From Microbacterium sp. W4I20 (GTDB taxonomy: Bacteria > Actinomycetota > Actinomycetes > Actinomycetales > Microbacteriaceae): a stretch of DNA of 64,000 nt. The DNA is taken from contig NZ_JAUSYB010000001.1 in NCBI RefSeq assembly GCF_030816505.1, forward strand, positions 3,906,001 through 3,970,000. Reading direction: 5' to 3'. This document shows, piece by piece, positions 16,866-25,154 of the stretch; position 1 is the first letter of the stretch, and each line of letters begins with the position of its first letter. The translations under genes and the position numbers were made by a program. The notes under the pieces are model-generated. The model saw only the letters and a program-made list of their open reading frames with translations, had not been told where the DNA came from and did not search any database.

Positions 16866-18109
16866 CGGGCCGCCTCCTCGTTCAGGATGGACGAATGCTC
16901 GAGTGCGCTCACCCGGCTCTCGACGCGTGTGGAGATCCTCGCGACGATCACCATCGGAATCACCAGAAGCCAGCTGACGACCGCGATGACCCAGCCGAAT
17001 CCCGGGTAGCCGAACGTCTCGGACAGCCACCCGCCGAACACCGGAGAGAAGCTCGAGCCGAACAGGTACACGCCGATAGCCGGACCCGAGAAGCGTCCGT
17101 TCGCGTCGAGCGCGGCGGCGGTGGCGATGAACAGCAGGAACACCGCGATGTACGCGGTGTTCCAGGCGATCAGCGCGATCGTGTAGACGGTCGGATCGGT
17201 GGTGAGAGCGGCGACGAGCTTCAGAGCGCCTCCGGCGACCAGCAGGACAGCCAGCGGAACCGCGCGACCGAGCTTCTCGCCGATGAAGGTCAGCGCGATC
17301 GTCGCGACCAGTCCGCCCGCGCTCGAGGCGCTCAGCACCAGACCGAGTCCGGCGTCGGACAATGCGGACTGTTCCGCGCCCATGATCCCCGCCAGAGCCC
17401 AGACGGAGTCCTCGCTGATCGCCCAGAGTGCGTACATGACGAGCAGCGCGATGCCGGCGACCGTCACCTTTCTATCGGTACGAGCGTCCGCAGGCTTCGC
17501 GCGGCGTGCGGCCCGCGCAGCGGCATCTGCTTCGTGATCACGGATCGGCGCCTTCGGCAGCCACGACGCTGCGAACAGGAGTGCGACAGACGCGCCCGCC
17601 ACGATGCCGAAGACGCTTCCCGTCGTGATCCCGATCAGCGGCACGACCGCGAGCACGACCGTCACGACCGCGCGGTTCACGAGACCGTTCGCGGCCGACA
17701 TGCGGTTCGGGTTGCGCAGAGCGGCGAGCGCGGCGCCACTGGCGGAGAGGGCGCCGCCAGCACCTGCTCCGCCCAGGATCACGGCGAGGACGGTGACGAG
17801 GTCGCTCACGTTGAACGCGGCCACGGCGAACATCACGGCCGACAGCGCCAGCCCGGCACGCGCGACCGCGATGCGGCGGGACCCTTCTGCGAGGCGGGTC
17901 GTCGCCACGCATGCCACTGCGGTGGCGAGCAGGCATCCGGTCATCACCGCGCCCGCCTCCGTGACACCGAGCCCCACGGACTGCTCGAGCGCGATGACCA
18001 TGAACGGAAGCAGATTGGCGGTGAGCAGTCCCAGGACGGACAGCCCGAAGGTTGAGATCGCTCGCCTGCTGTTCAGCGGCAGACGTGCGTCGTGGTCGGT
18101 CGGAGCCAT
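16862..18109 (-). CDS. MFS transporter
   Basis: A 415-residue major facilitator superfamily carrier with about twelve hydrophobic segments and a central hydrophilic loop rich in Arg, Ala and Asp (around residues 190-215), as usual between the two six-helix halves. The ATG at 18109 is chosen because GAGGTCATC gives a ribosome-binding site five bases upstream; the in-frame ATG at 18130 has none. The gene lies between the agmatine-deiminase-like gene (52 bases upstream) and the amidohydrolase (4-base overlap), so it probably imports the operon's substrate or exports a product. Direction and substrate are unknown. Confidence 0.85.
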   Translation of the reverse strand: MAPTDHDARLPLNSRRAISTFGLSVLGLLTANLLPFMVIALEQSVGLGVTEAGAVMTGCLLATAVACVATTRLAEGSRRIAVARAGLALSAVMFAVAAFNVSDLVTVLAVILGGAGAGGALSASGAALAALRNPNRMSAANGLVNRAVVTVVLAVVPLIGITTGSVFGIVAGASVALLFAASWLPKAPIRDHEADAAARAARRAKPADARTDRKVTVAGIALLVMYALWAISEDSVWALAGIMGAEQSALSDAGLGLVLSASSAGGLVATIALTFIGEKLGRAVPLAVLLVAGGALKLVAALTTDPTVYTIALIAWNTAYIAVFLLFIATAAALDANGRFSGPAIGVYLFGSSFSPVFGGWLSETFGYPGFGWVIAVVSWLLVIPMVIVARISTRVESRVSALEHSSILNEEAAR

Positions 18110-18160
18110 GATGACCTCATTCCCCGGCATCGTCGCCGGCGTGATAGGTGAGAGGGATGC

Positions 18161-19198
18161 TCAGCCCGCGGCGGGTAGAGCGGGCTGCTGCTGGGTGATG
18201 CAGTGGATGCCGCCGCCACGGTCGAAGAGCGGGCGGGCGTCGACCGTGGTGACGGTGCGACCGGGGTAAGACTCGCTCAGGATGGCGCGGGCGCGGGCAT
18301 CGGCCACCTCGTCACCGAAGCCGCACGCGATCACGCCGCCGTTCACGACCAGGTGGTTCACGTAGCTCCAGTCGACGAACCCGTGATCGTCGCGGAGCGT
18401 CGACGGCGCCGGCAGCGCGGTGATCTCGACCGCGCGTCCGAGCGCCGCGAACTGAGACTCCAGCTCGCCGCGCAGGGCCTTCATCACCTGCGCGTCCGGA
18501 TGCCCGGCGTCAAGCTGGTCGTGCAGCAGAACACGGTCCGGCGCGGTGAACGTGGCCACGATGTCGACGTGTCCGTTCGTGCCGAGGTCGTCGTAGTCGC
18601 GCGTCAGCCCCTGCGAGAGCCAGATCGCCTGATCGGCACCGATCGTGCGAGCCATCTCGGCCTCGACGCGTGCGCGGTCGGCCAGCGGGTTGCGGCGAGG
18701 GTCGAGCTGCACCGTCTCTGTCAGGAGGACGGTTCCGGCCCCGTCGACGTGCAGCCCTCCGCCCTCCGCCACCAGGAGGGAGGAGATGACCTCGGCGCCG
18801 ATCGCCTCACCGACGATGCGGGCGACCTGGGCGGACTTCTGCCACTCGGCCCATGCCGGGGCTCCCCAGCCGTTGAAGATCCAGTCGACGGCCCCGAGCG
18901 CTCCGGGCCGGTCGTCGTCGAGGACGAAGGTCGGGCCCATGTCGCGCATCCAGAACTCGTCGACAGGCGCCTCGAGGATCTCGATCGAGGAATCGAGCAT
19001 TCGCCGGGCGCGCGCGATTTCGGTCGGGTCGACCACCATCGTCACGGGCTCGAACTCGATGACGGCGTGGGCGACCGCCGTCCACGCCGCGTACCCCTCC
19101 TCACGCGCCGCGGCGGTGTCGCCGAGCGTGAAACCCTCTCGGGGGAAGGCCATCCAGGTTCGGGTGTGTTCTGCGGTCTCTGCCGGCATACGCCACAT
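18161..19198 (-). CDS. Agmatine deiminase family protein (peptidyl-arginine-deiminase-like)
   Basis: A 345-residue member of the guanidino-group-modifying family. Agmatine deiminase converts agmatine to N-carbamoylputrescine plus ammonia through a cysteine nucleophile. The catalytic cysteine is visible at residue 333 in GGGIHCITQQQP, with the active-site acid in MRDMGP and the His-Asp pair in NGHVDIVATF. A GGAG ribosome-binding site precedes the ATG at 19198. It sits in an operon with an amidase and a kinase-aminotransferase fusion, so the pathway may process agmatine or another guanidine; related enzymes with other guanidino substrates exist, hence no gene symbol. Confidence 0.87.
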   Translation of the reverse strand: MWRMPAETAEHTRTWMAFPREGFTLGDTAAAREEGYAAWTAVAHAVIEFEPVTMVVDPTEIARARRMLDSSIEILEAPVDEFWMRDMGPTFVLDDDRPGALGAVDWIFNGWGAPAWAEWQKSAQVARIVGEAIGAEVISSLLVAEGGGLHVDGAGTVLLTETVQLDPRRNPLADRARVEAEMARTIGADQAIWLSQGLTRDYDDLGTNGHVDIVATFTAPDRVLLHDQLDAGHPDAQVMKALRGELESQFAALGRAVEITALPAPSTLRDDHGFVDWSYVNHLVVNGGVIACGFGDEVADARARAILSESYPGRTVTTVDARPLFDRGGGIHCITQQQPALPAAG

Positions 19199-19247
19199 CG
19201 TGGCTCCTATCTCGGGTGGTGTGAACGAGTGCGAAGCGGAGCGGACA

Positions 19248-22127
19248 TCACCAGCCGGTCGCGAGCACGTGTGCGACGGCGTCGGCGAAGTAGTCGACCG
19301 ACGCGCGGGTGACGCACAACGGCGGCTTGATCTTAAAGACGTTGAGATGGTCGCCGGTCGGTTGCATGATCACGCCCCGCTCACGCAGACGGTCGCAGAT
19401 CGCGGCCGTGTCGCGGGTCGCCGGCTCCAGGGTCTCCCGGTCGAGGACGAATTCGAGTCCCAGGTAGAGACCCGACCCATGGACGGCGCCGATGATCGGA
19501 TGGTCCTCGGCGAGCGCCTCCAGGCGCGACCGCAAGTGAGCGCCGACTTGTCGCGCGTTCTCCTGCAGACCCTCGTCACGGATGATGTCGAGCACCGTCA
19601 GGCCGACCACGGATGACAACGGAGAGCCGCCGGTCGAGGAGAAGAAGTACCCCTGCGTGCGGTAGCGATCGGCGATCTCACGGCGGGTGATGACCGCGCC
19701 GAGGGGCTGACCGGCGCCGATCGACTTGGCGACCGCGACGATGTCGGGCACGGCGTCCTGCTGCTGGAAGCCCCAGAACCATTCTCCGAGTCGGCCGAAC
19801 CCGACCTGCACCTCGTCGGCGATGGCGATTCCGCCGTGTCGACGGACCGCCGCGTACACCTCGCGCAGATAGCCGTCCGGAAGAGCGACGCCTCCGGCGT
19901 TGCCGAAGTACGACTCGCAGATGAAGCCGGCGGGAGGCGTCCCCGCGTCGGCGAGCGCATCGATGACCTGCGCCGCGTCGGGGGCGTACTTCACCGCGTC
20001 GGCACCCCGGTGCGTCCCGCGATAGGGATTCGCCGCCGCGACGGTGTGCACCCATTCCGGCCGCGAGTCGACGGCGGACGGGTTGTCGGCCACCGACGTG
20101 GAAACCGCATCGCTGGCGAAGGTCCACCCGTGGTACGCCTCACGCATGGCGACCATGTCCGGTCGGCCGGTCGAGGCCTGCGCGAGCCGGATGGCGAGGT
20201 CGACCGCTTCGGAGCCGGAGTTCACGAAGAACACAGTGTCGAGCTCGTCCGGCAGTGTCGCTGCGATCCGCTGAGCGTAGTCGGTGATCGCCCGGTAGTG
20301 GAATCGGGAGTTCGTGTTGAGCAGACGTAGCTGCCGGTGCGCCGCCTCGGCGATGCGGGGGTGCGCGTGACCGACCGACGCGATGTTGTTGACCATGTCG
20401 AGGTATACGCGGCCGTCGACGTCGATGAGGTACTCCCGCCACCCGCGCTCGATCTCAGGTGGACGTGCGTAGTAGTGCTCCTGAACCTCCGCCAGCACGG
20501 CCTCACGGCGGCCGAGAACCTGATCGCTGTCTTCGCCGCCTGCGGGCGTGGGGGCGAACCCGAACGCAGGGGCGGGGTCACCGAGAACCGATCTCCATCC
20601 GGCCGCCATGTCGGCGGTGACGCGCTCGGCCGCCTCCGCGACCGTGTCCCGATGCCGCTGTACGAACAGGCGCGTGCGCGCGGGAAGGACGGCGCCGTTC
20701 CACGAGGCGGGCAGTCCCGAGATCGTGAGCGTCTCGCCGCCGTGCGACACGGCGCTCATGCCCGGTCGGATGGGCGTGTGGTCGAGTCCGGCGATCGGCG
20801 TCGGCTGCGCGAGCCAGAGTGTGAGACCGGTGGGGATCGTCGCCGGTACCTCCGGGGTGCGCGTGGGTGCCCCGGTGAGCACGGCCTGCCACGCCGGGAG
20901 GAACACGGCGTCGGACCCGTCGTCCAGCGACGCCAACGCCGCGTCGTCGAGTGCGCCCTGTTTGGACCACCCCCCCTCGTCGTTCAGGGGCGAGGTAGTG
21001 CCGGCGTCGAGCGCGGTCACCCGATCGAACACGGCGAGCGGAGCGCCGGTCCAGGTCTCGTCTAGAGAACCCCGGTGGCCCAGCGAATCGAGGATCACCT
21101 CGTTCATGACGCGGGCGGGAACGGACGCCGCGACCTTCAGGATGAGCATCTCGCGCTCCAGCGCGTCGCCCGCGTAGGAGTTCGCGTCGTCCAGGCGCAC
21201 CTGCTGACGGCCGCTCAATGCGAGCACGGCACCGCGCAGCACCACGAGAGGCCACAATGCGGTGAGTTCGTTCTCGTCGAGCGGGCGACGCTCGTGGAAC
21301 GCCCAGATCGCCGGAAGAGTCGTCGCGAGCGTCGCGCCGTCGTGGTGCAGCAGCGACGACACCGTCGTCGCGATCTCACCCACCCGCCAGGAGCGTGCCA
21401 CGTCGCCGAAGTCGATCACGGCGTCGGGAAGCGGATCGTCGTCGCGGTGCAGCACGTTGTCGTCGGTGATGTCGAAGTGCCCGGCCTGGGTCGGCAGCGA
21501 CTCCGCGACCGGCCGGAGCGTGCGCAGCGCGTCATCGGCGGCGGCGCGGACGAACTCGCGCACGGCTGCATCCGGCTCGAGAGGAAGAAGCGTGTCGATC
21601 ACCCGGCCGGCGTGCCGGAGGTCCCACTGCAGGACCCGGCCGCTCGCGGCATGGTCGAAGTCGGCCAGGGCGAGGCTGACCCGCGCCGACAGCTCGCCCA
21701 TGCGTCGGACGACTGCGGGGGAAAGGTAGCGAGACCCCATCAGGGTGCGGCCGGACAGGTTCTCGATCACCCGTGCGTGGATGCGTCCCTGCGATGTGTT
21801 CCACCATGACGACAGGGGGCCGTGAGGGCCGATCACCACGCGAGGCACGCGGAGCTCAGGCTCACGGTCGCCGACGGTCGCGGCCGCGGCGTCCTGCATG
21901 TCGATCTCCGGCTCGCTGAAGACCGGGTTGCTGAGCTTCAGTACGCCGAGAGGCTCGGATGAGCCGCGCGGGAAGACCCGGAAGTTCTGATCCTGCTGGC
22001 TGCCGAGCGATCGCAGATCCACGTCGACGCCGAAGGCCTCGGCGAAGAGCCGTCGGACCTCGGCGTCGTCGAGGGCCGGCGAGGGCAGTTCGACGTGCGC
22101 GAAGTAGTCGAAGAACTCGTGCGACAT
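19248..22127 (-). CDS. Kinase (APH fold) fused to class III aminotransferase / phospho-lyase
   Basis: A 959-residue two-enzyme fusion. Residues 1-340 form an aminoglycoside-phosphotransferase-fold kinase with the ATP lysine region VLKLSN, the Brenner motif HFDITDDN (217-224) and DFGD (239-242). Residues 340-540 are a linker or beta-rich domain that I cannot name. Residues 550-959 are a PLP class III aminotransferase with VNSGSEAVDLA, IADEVQVGFGR and the PLP lysine at about 801 in AVAKSIGAG. In animals the matching separate proteins, hydroxylysine kinase and phosphohydroxylysine or phosphoethanolamine phospho-lyase, act in sequence: phosphorylate an amino alcohol, then eliminate phosphate and ammonia. 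The same order is inferred here. It is second in the 24222-15237 operon. Confidence 0.85.
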   Translation of the reverse strand: MSHEFFDYFAHVELPSPALDDAEVRRLFAEAFGVDVDLRSLGSQQDQNFRVFPRGSSEPLGVLKLSNPVFSEPEIDMQDAAAATVGDREPELRVPRVVIGPHGPLSSWWNTSQGRIHARVIENLSGRTLMGSRYLSPAVVRRMGELSARVSLALADFDHAASGRVLQWDLRHAGRVIDTLLPLEPDAAVREFVRAAADDALRTLRPVAESLPTQAGHFDITDDNVLHRDDDPLPDAVIDFGDVARSWRVGEIATTVSSLLHHDGATLATTLPAIWAFHERRPLDENELTALWPLVVLRGAVLALSGRQQVRLDDANSYAGDALEREMLILKVAASVPARVMNEVILDSLGHRGSLDETWTGAPLAVFDRVTALDAGTTSPLNDEGGWSKQGALDDAALASLDDGSDAVFLPAWQAVLTGAPTRTPEVPATIPTGLTLWLAQPTPIAGLDHTPIRPGMSAVSHGGETLTISGLPASWNGAVLPARTRLFVQRHRDTVAEAAERVTADMAAGWRSVLGDPAPAFGFAPTPAGGEDSDQVLGRREAVLAEVQEHYYARPPEIERGWREYLIDVDGRVYLDMVNNIASVGHAHPRIAEAAHRQLRLLNTNSRFHYRAITDYAQRIAATLPDELDTVFFVNSGSEAVDLAIRLAQASTGRPDMVAMREAYHGWTFASDAVSTSVADNPSAVDSRPEWVHTVAAANPYRGTHRGADAVKYAPDAAQVIDALADAGTPPAGFICESYFGNAGGVALPDGYLREVYAAVRRHGGIAIADEVQVGFGRLGEWFWGFQQQDAVPDIVAVAKSIGAGQPLGAVITRREIADRYRTQGYFFSSTGGSPLSSVVGLTVLDIIRDEGLQENARQVGAHLRSRLEALAEDHPIIGAVHGSGLYLGLEFVLDRETLEPATRDTAAICDRLRERGVIMQPTGDHLNVFKIKPPLCVTRASVDYFADAVAHVLATGW

Positions 22128-22194
22128 GGTTTCTCTTCTCGGTTCTGGATGACGGTCGGGTCCAGGTGCCCGCGACGTCCGGCGATGTCAGGGA

Positions 22195-24222
22195 TCAGAA
22201 CGGGGCGGCGGTGGTCGTGGCCGCGTCGCCGGCCGCCGCGCCGTCGGCGTCGCGGACGACGACGACGACGAGAGGGCCGTATGCCGGCCGCCACTCGCTG
22301 TGGCGCGCGTCGTAGGCGTCTGCAGGGACGACCAGTTCACCGGTGATGCGCGCGCCGGTCGTCGCCGTCGGCACGGGGATGCCGTCAACTGAGGCGGCGC
22401 AGTCGTCGAGGTTCCCGACGGTGACGGTCGCGGTGAATCGGACGAGGCAGTCACTGCCCGGGATCGCGTCGACGGTCACGGTGTCGATCTGCACCGTGAT
22501 CGAGCCGGCAGCCGTCGGGACCGCGGTCCGGAACAGGGCCTCGGTGTCCAGCGCCGGTGTGCGCACGGGGGCCTCTCGGCGCACGCGCAGCGTCTCGACC
22601 GCCGAGGCCATCTGCAGCAGTCGCACGTCATCATGACCGCGCCCGGCGATTGTCGCCCCCACCGGCATCCGAGTGTCGGACATGATGCCCATGGGCACCG
22701 TGAAGGTCGGGATCCCCAGATGGCGCGGCACCAGATTGCCGTTCGACACCCAGACACCGTTACGCCAGGCGATGTCCGCGGAACGCGGATTCACATCGGC
22801 ATCGGCGGGGCCGACATCGGCCGCAGTGGGGAAGATCACCGCGTCGAGGTTCTCGGCATCCATCCACTCCTCGAGGTCCACACGGCGGGCGTGCTCCAGG
22901 CCGCGCAGCCCGGCCTCCAGGCCCGGGATCCGCGTCCAGTCGGGCTCGCGCTCCGCGGCCACCGCCACATAGTCGCCGATGTCGTAGGCGATGTCGAAGG
23001 GAAGGATGCCGTAGCGGTCCTGCAGGGCTCCGCGCGGGTGGGGGAAGATCTGAGAGGCCTGTGCATCAGCGAGCCGCTCCAGAGCGGGATCGCCGTTCTG
23101 GCGTAGGAAGGTGTCCATCGCCCAGATCGCGAGCGCGCCGACCTCGTCCTGCAGGAACTGGGCGGTGACGAACCCGCGCTCGACGAGGTCGCGGTCCTGT
23201 GCGTGCAGCTTCTCGTAATTGTCGACCGCGGGAAACGACGTCTCTACGACCTCGGCGCCGGCGGACTCCAGATCCGTCCGCAGCTGGTCCCACAACGCCA
23301 TCACGCTCTCGCGTGTCTCGATCGGGTACGCGGAGGCGGAGTCTCCGTTGATGTAGATCCGGGGAACGGCGAAGCGCAGACCTGAGAGAGGGAGTTCCTC
23401 GAGCTCGGCGAAGGACTCAGGGCGCAGCTCGGAGGGCTGCGGCAGGGGGATCCACGGCTGCGTTCGCCACAGGTCACCGTGCGTGTCGGCGTCATCGGCG
23501 ACTACCGCGTCGAGCACGATCTTCAAGTCGGCCACCGTGCGCGTGTGCGGCACGACGACGTCCATTGTGGGCACCAGCGGCCAATTTCCGCGCACCGAGA
23601 TGACGCCGCGAGACGGGGTGTAGGCGACGAGGGAGTTGTTCGACGCGGGCGCGCGTCCGGATGACCACGTCTCTTCGCCGAGACCGAACGCCGCGAGGCT
23701 GGCCGCTGTCGCCGTGCCGGAGCCGTTGGACGAGCCAGATCCGAACGCCGAGGTCAAGTAGTCGGCGTTGTAGGGGGACTCCGCCCGGCCGTAGACCCCG
23801 CGCTGCATTCCACCGGCCGCCATCGGAGGCATGTTGGTGAGGCCGAGGAACACCGCGCCGGCCGTCCGCAGGCGGGCGACGGCGAAGGCGTCTTCAGATG
23901 CGACGAGGTCGGCGAAGGCGGGGGATCCGGAGGCGACCGTCAGCCCCGTCACGGCGTAGCTGTCCTTCGCCGTGAAGGGGATTCCGTCGAGCACTCCGCG
24001 GGATTCGCCGCGGGCGCGCCGGATGTCGGACTCCCGCGCCTCGGTGAACACAGCGGGGTTCAGGACCGGCACGGAGTTCAGGCGGATGCCGGAGCGATCG
24101 TAGAAGGCGATGCGGTTGAGATAGCGGGCGACGAGCTCGACGCTCGATACAATCCCTGCCTCCATCGCGGCATGCAGCTGCTCGATGTCGGCTTCGACGA
24201 CAGTGAATGTCGAGTGATCCAT
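22195..24222 (-). CDS. Amidase signature family enzyme with C-terminal extension
   Basis: A 675-residue amidase signature hydrolase. The catalytic Lys-Ser-Ser triad is present: Lys86 in PFTAKDS, cis-Ser165 in GSGSSNGSG and nucleophile Ser188 in ETWSSGRAPAS. The core ends near residue 560; the last 110 residues form a separate beta-rich extension (starts around ITVQIDTVTVDAIPG, ends in a Thr/Ala-rich tail) that I do not recognise. The ATG at 24222 has GGAG upstream and gives a normal N-terminus; the open frame runs on to 24453 across the divergent promoter. It is the first gene of the five-gene operon and faces a TetR gene. It probably releases an amine or ammonia from the imported amide. Confidence 0.87.
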   Translation of the reverse strand: MDHSTFTVVEADIEQLHAAMEAGIVSSVELVARYLNRIAFYDRSGIRLNSVPVLNPAVFTEARESDIRRARGESRGVLDGIPFTAKDSYAVTGLTVASGSPAFADLVASEDAFAVARLRTAGAVFLGLTNMPPMAAGGMQRGVYGRAESPYNADYLTSAFGSGSSNGSGTATAASLAAFGLGEETWSSGRAPASNNSLVAYTPSRGVISVRGNWPLVPTMDVVVPHTRTVADLKIVLDAVVADDADTHGDLWRTQPWIPLPQPSELRPESFAELEELPLSGLRFAVPRIYINGDSASAYPIETRESVMALWDQLRTDLESAGAEVVETSFPAVDNYEKLHAQDRDLVERGFVTAQFLQDEVGALAIWAMDTFLRQNGDPALERLADAQASQIFPHPRGALQDRYGILPFDIAYDIGDYVAVAAEREPDWTRIPGLEAGLRGLEHARRVDLEEWMDAENLDAVIFPTAADVGPADADVNPRSADIAWRNGVWVSNGNLVPRHLGIPTFTVPMGIMSDTRMPVGATIAGRGHDDVRLLQMASAVETLRVRREAPVRTPALDTEALFRTAVPTAAGSITVQIDTVTVDAIPGSDCLVRFTATVTVGNLDDCAASVDGIPVPTATTGARITGELVVPADAYDARHSEWRPAYGPLVVVVVRDADGAAAGDAATTTAAPF

Positions 24223-24283
24223 GATTCTCATCTCCGATGACGCTGCGAGCGCTTCGTGCACCGCCGCACGGGCGTCGCGAGAT

Positions 24284-24303
24284 AAAACATACAGCGTTTG
24301 TTT
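24284..24303 (-). promoter_or_regulatory. Shared motif, copy 1: before the amidase operon
   Basis: On the minus strand this reads AAACAAACGCTGTATGTTTT. The same half-elements, AAACAAACGC and TATGTTTT, occur in the same order before the NCS1 permease at 25077-25100 with four extra bases between them. The TATGTT part can serve as a -10 box. It is the probable operator of the TetR encoded at 24359, which starts 56 bases away. Confidence 0.5.
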
Positions 24304-24358
24304 CTTGAGCGCCAGATGTTTCGACGGCGTAGGCTGACGATGGCCAAAGGAGACTCTC

Positions 24359-25000
24359 ATCGCACGACCGTCGAAGCCCCTGTTGAATCGCGACCTCATC
24401 GCGCGCACCGCCCTCGAGCTCATCGATCGCGAGGGAGTGGAAGGCGCGAGCATCCGTCGCGTGGCCGCGAAACTGGGCGTGAACCCCGCGTCGCTCTACA
24501 ACCACGTGCCCGATCGTGCCGCCATGGTCGAAGACGTGCGTGCGCTCGTGTCCGCGCTGATCGACTCCCGCCCGCTGCGTGAGCAGCCGTGGGAGCAGGG
24601 GCTCTGGGCCTGGGCGACCTCATATCGACGCGCCTTCGCGCATCACTCGGGCACGATCCCTCTGCTCATGACGACGAAGGCGTCGGCGCCGGTCCTCCTG
24701 GCGGAATACGAGGACTTCGCGGTCGCCGCCGAAGGGGTCGGCTGGGGCAGTGAGGACGTCCTCCCGCTGCTTACGGCCTTCGAGTCGTTCATCCTCGGCA
24801 GCGTCCTCGACATGTCGGGACCGCCGGTGGTGTTCGACCCGACGGGGCAGGAGACGGAGTTCCCGCGATTCGCCGCGGCCTTCGCCACTCTCGAGCACGA
24901 GGACCCGGACGATCCCGTCGCGACGCGCGCCTTCGAGATGGGTCTGCGCATGCTGATCGCCTCGGCTCGGCCCGGCGCTCTCCCGGCAGCGGGAGCGTAG
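24359..25000 (+). CDS. TetR family regulator with probable ATC start
   Basis: A 213-residue TetR-type repressor with the N-terminal HTH (LIARTALELIDREG, then IRRVAAKLGVNPASLYNHV) and a TetR_C-like ligand domain. From 24359 the frame reads ATC GCA CGA CCG TCG AAG, that is x-ARPSKPLLNRDLI, the typical start of such proteins, and a good AAAGGAG site ends six bases before the ATC. The first standard start codon is a TTG at 24383, which lacks a ribosome-binding site and would remove eight residues. It lies between the amidase operon and the NCS1 permease and is probably their common repressor. Confidence 0.83.
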   Translation: MARPSKPLLNRDLIARTALELIDREGVEGASIRRVAAKLGVNPASLYNHVPDRAAMVEDVRALVSALIDSRPLREQPWEQGLWAWATSYRRAFAHHSGTIPLLMTTKASAPVLLAEYEDFAVAAEGVGWGSEDVLPLLTAFESFILGSVLDMSGPPVVFDPTGQETEFPRFAAAFATLEHEDPDDPVATRAFEMGLRMLIASARPGALPAAGA

Positions 25001-25069
25001 CGAGCGGGCCACCTCGCATTCCCGCAGGCTCATCTGCAGCCATATCCGGCATGACATTCACCTGTTTGA

Positions 25070-25100
25070 TTTACAAAAACAAACGCCGTTGGTATGTTTT
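25070..25100 (+). promoter_or_regulatory. Promoter with shared motif, copy 2: before the NCS1 permease
   Basis: TTTACA (25070-25075), a 17-base spacer and TATGTT (25093-25098) form a good sigma-70 promoter. Its spacer and -10 consist of AAACAAACGC and TATGTTTT (25077-25100), the same elements as in front of the amidase operon, so a repressor bound here would block RNA polymerase. Confidence 0.55.
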
Positions 25101-25154
25101 CTCCGCCGGTCGACCGATCCGGCGTGGATGCACGCGAATCTGAACGGGGTCCCC

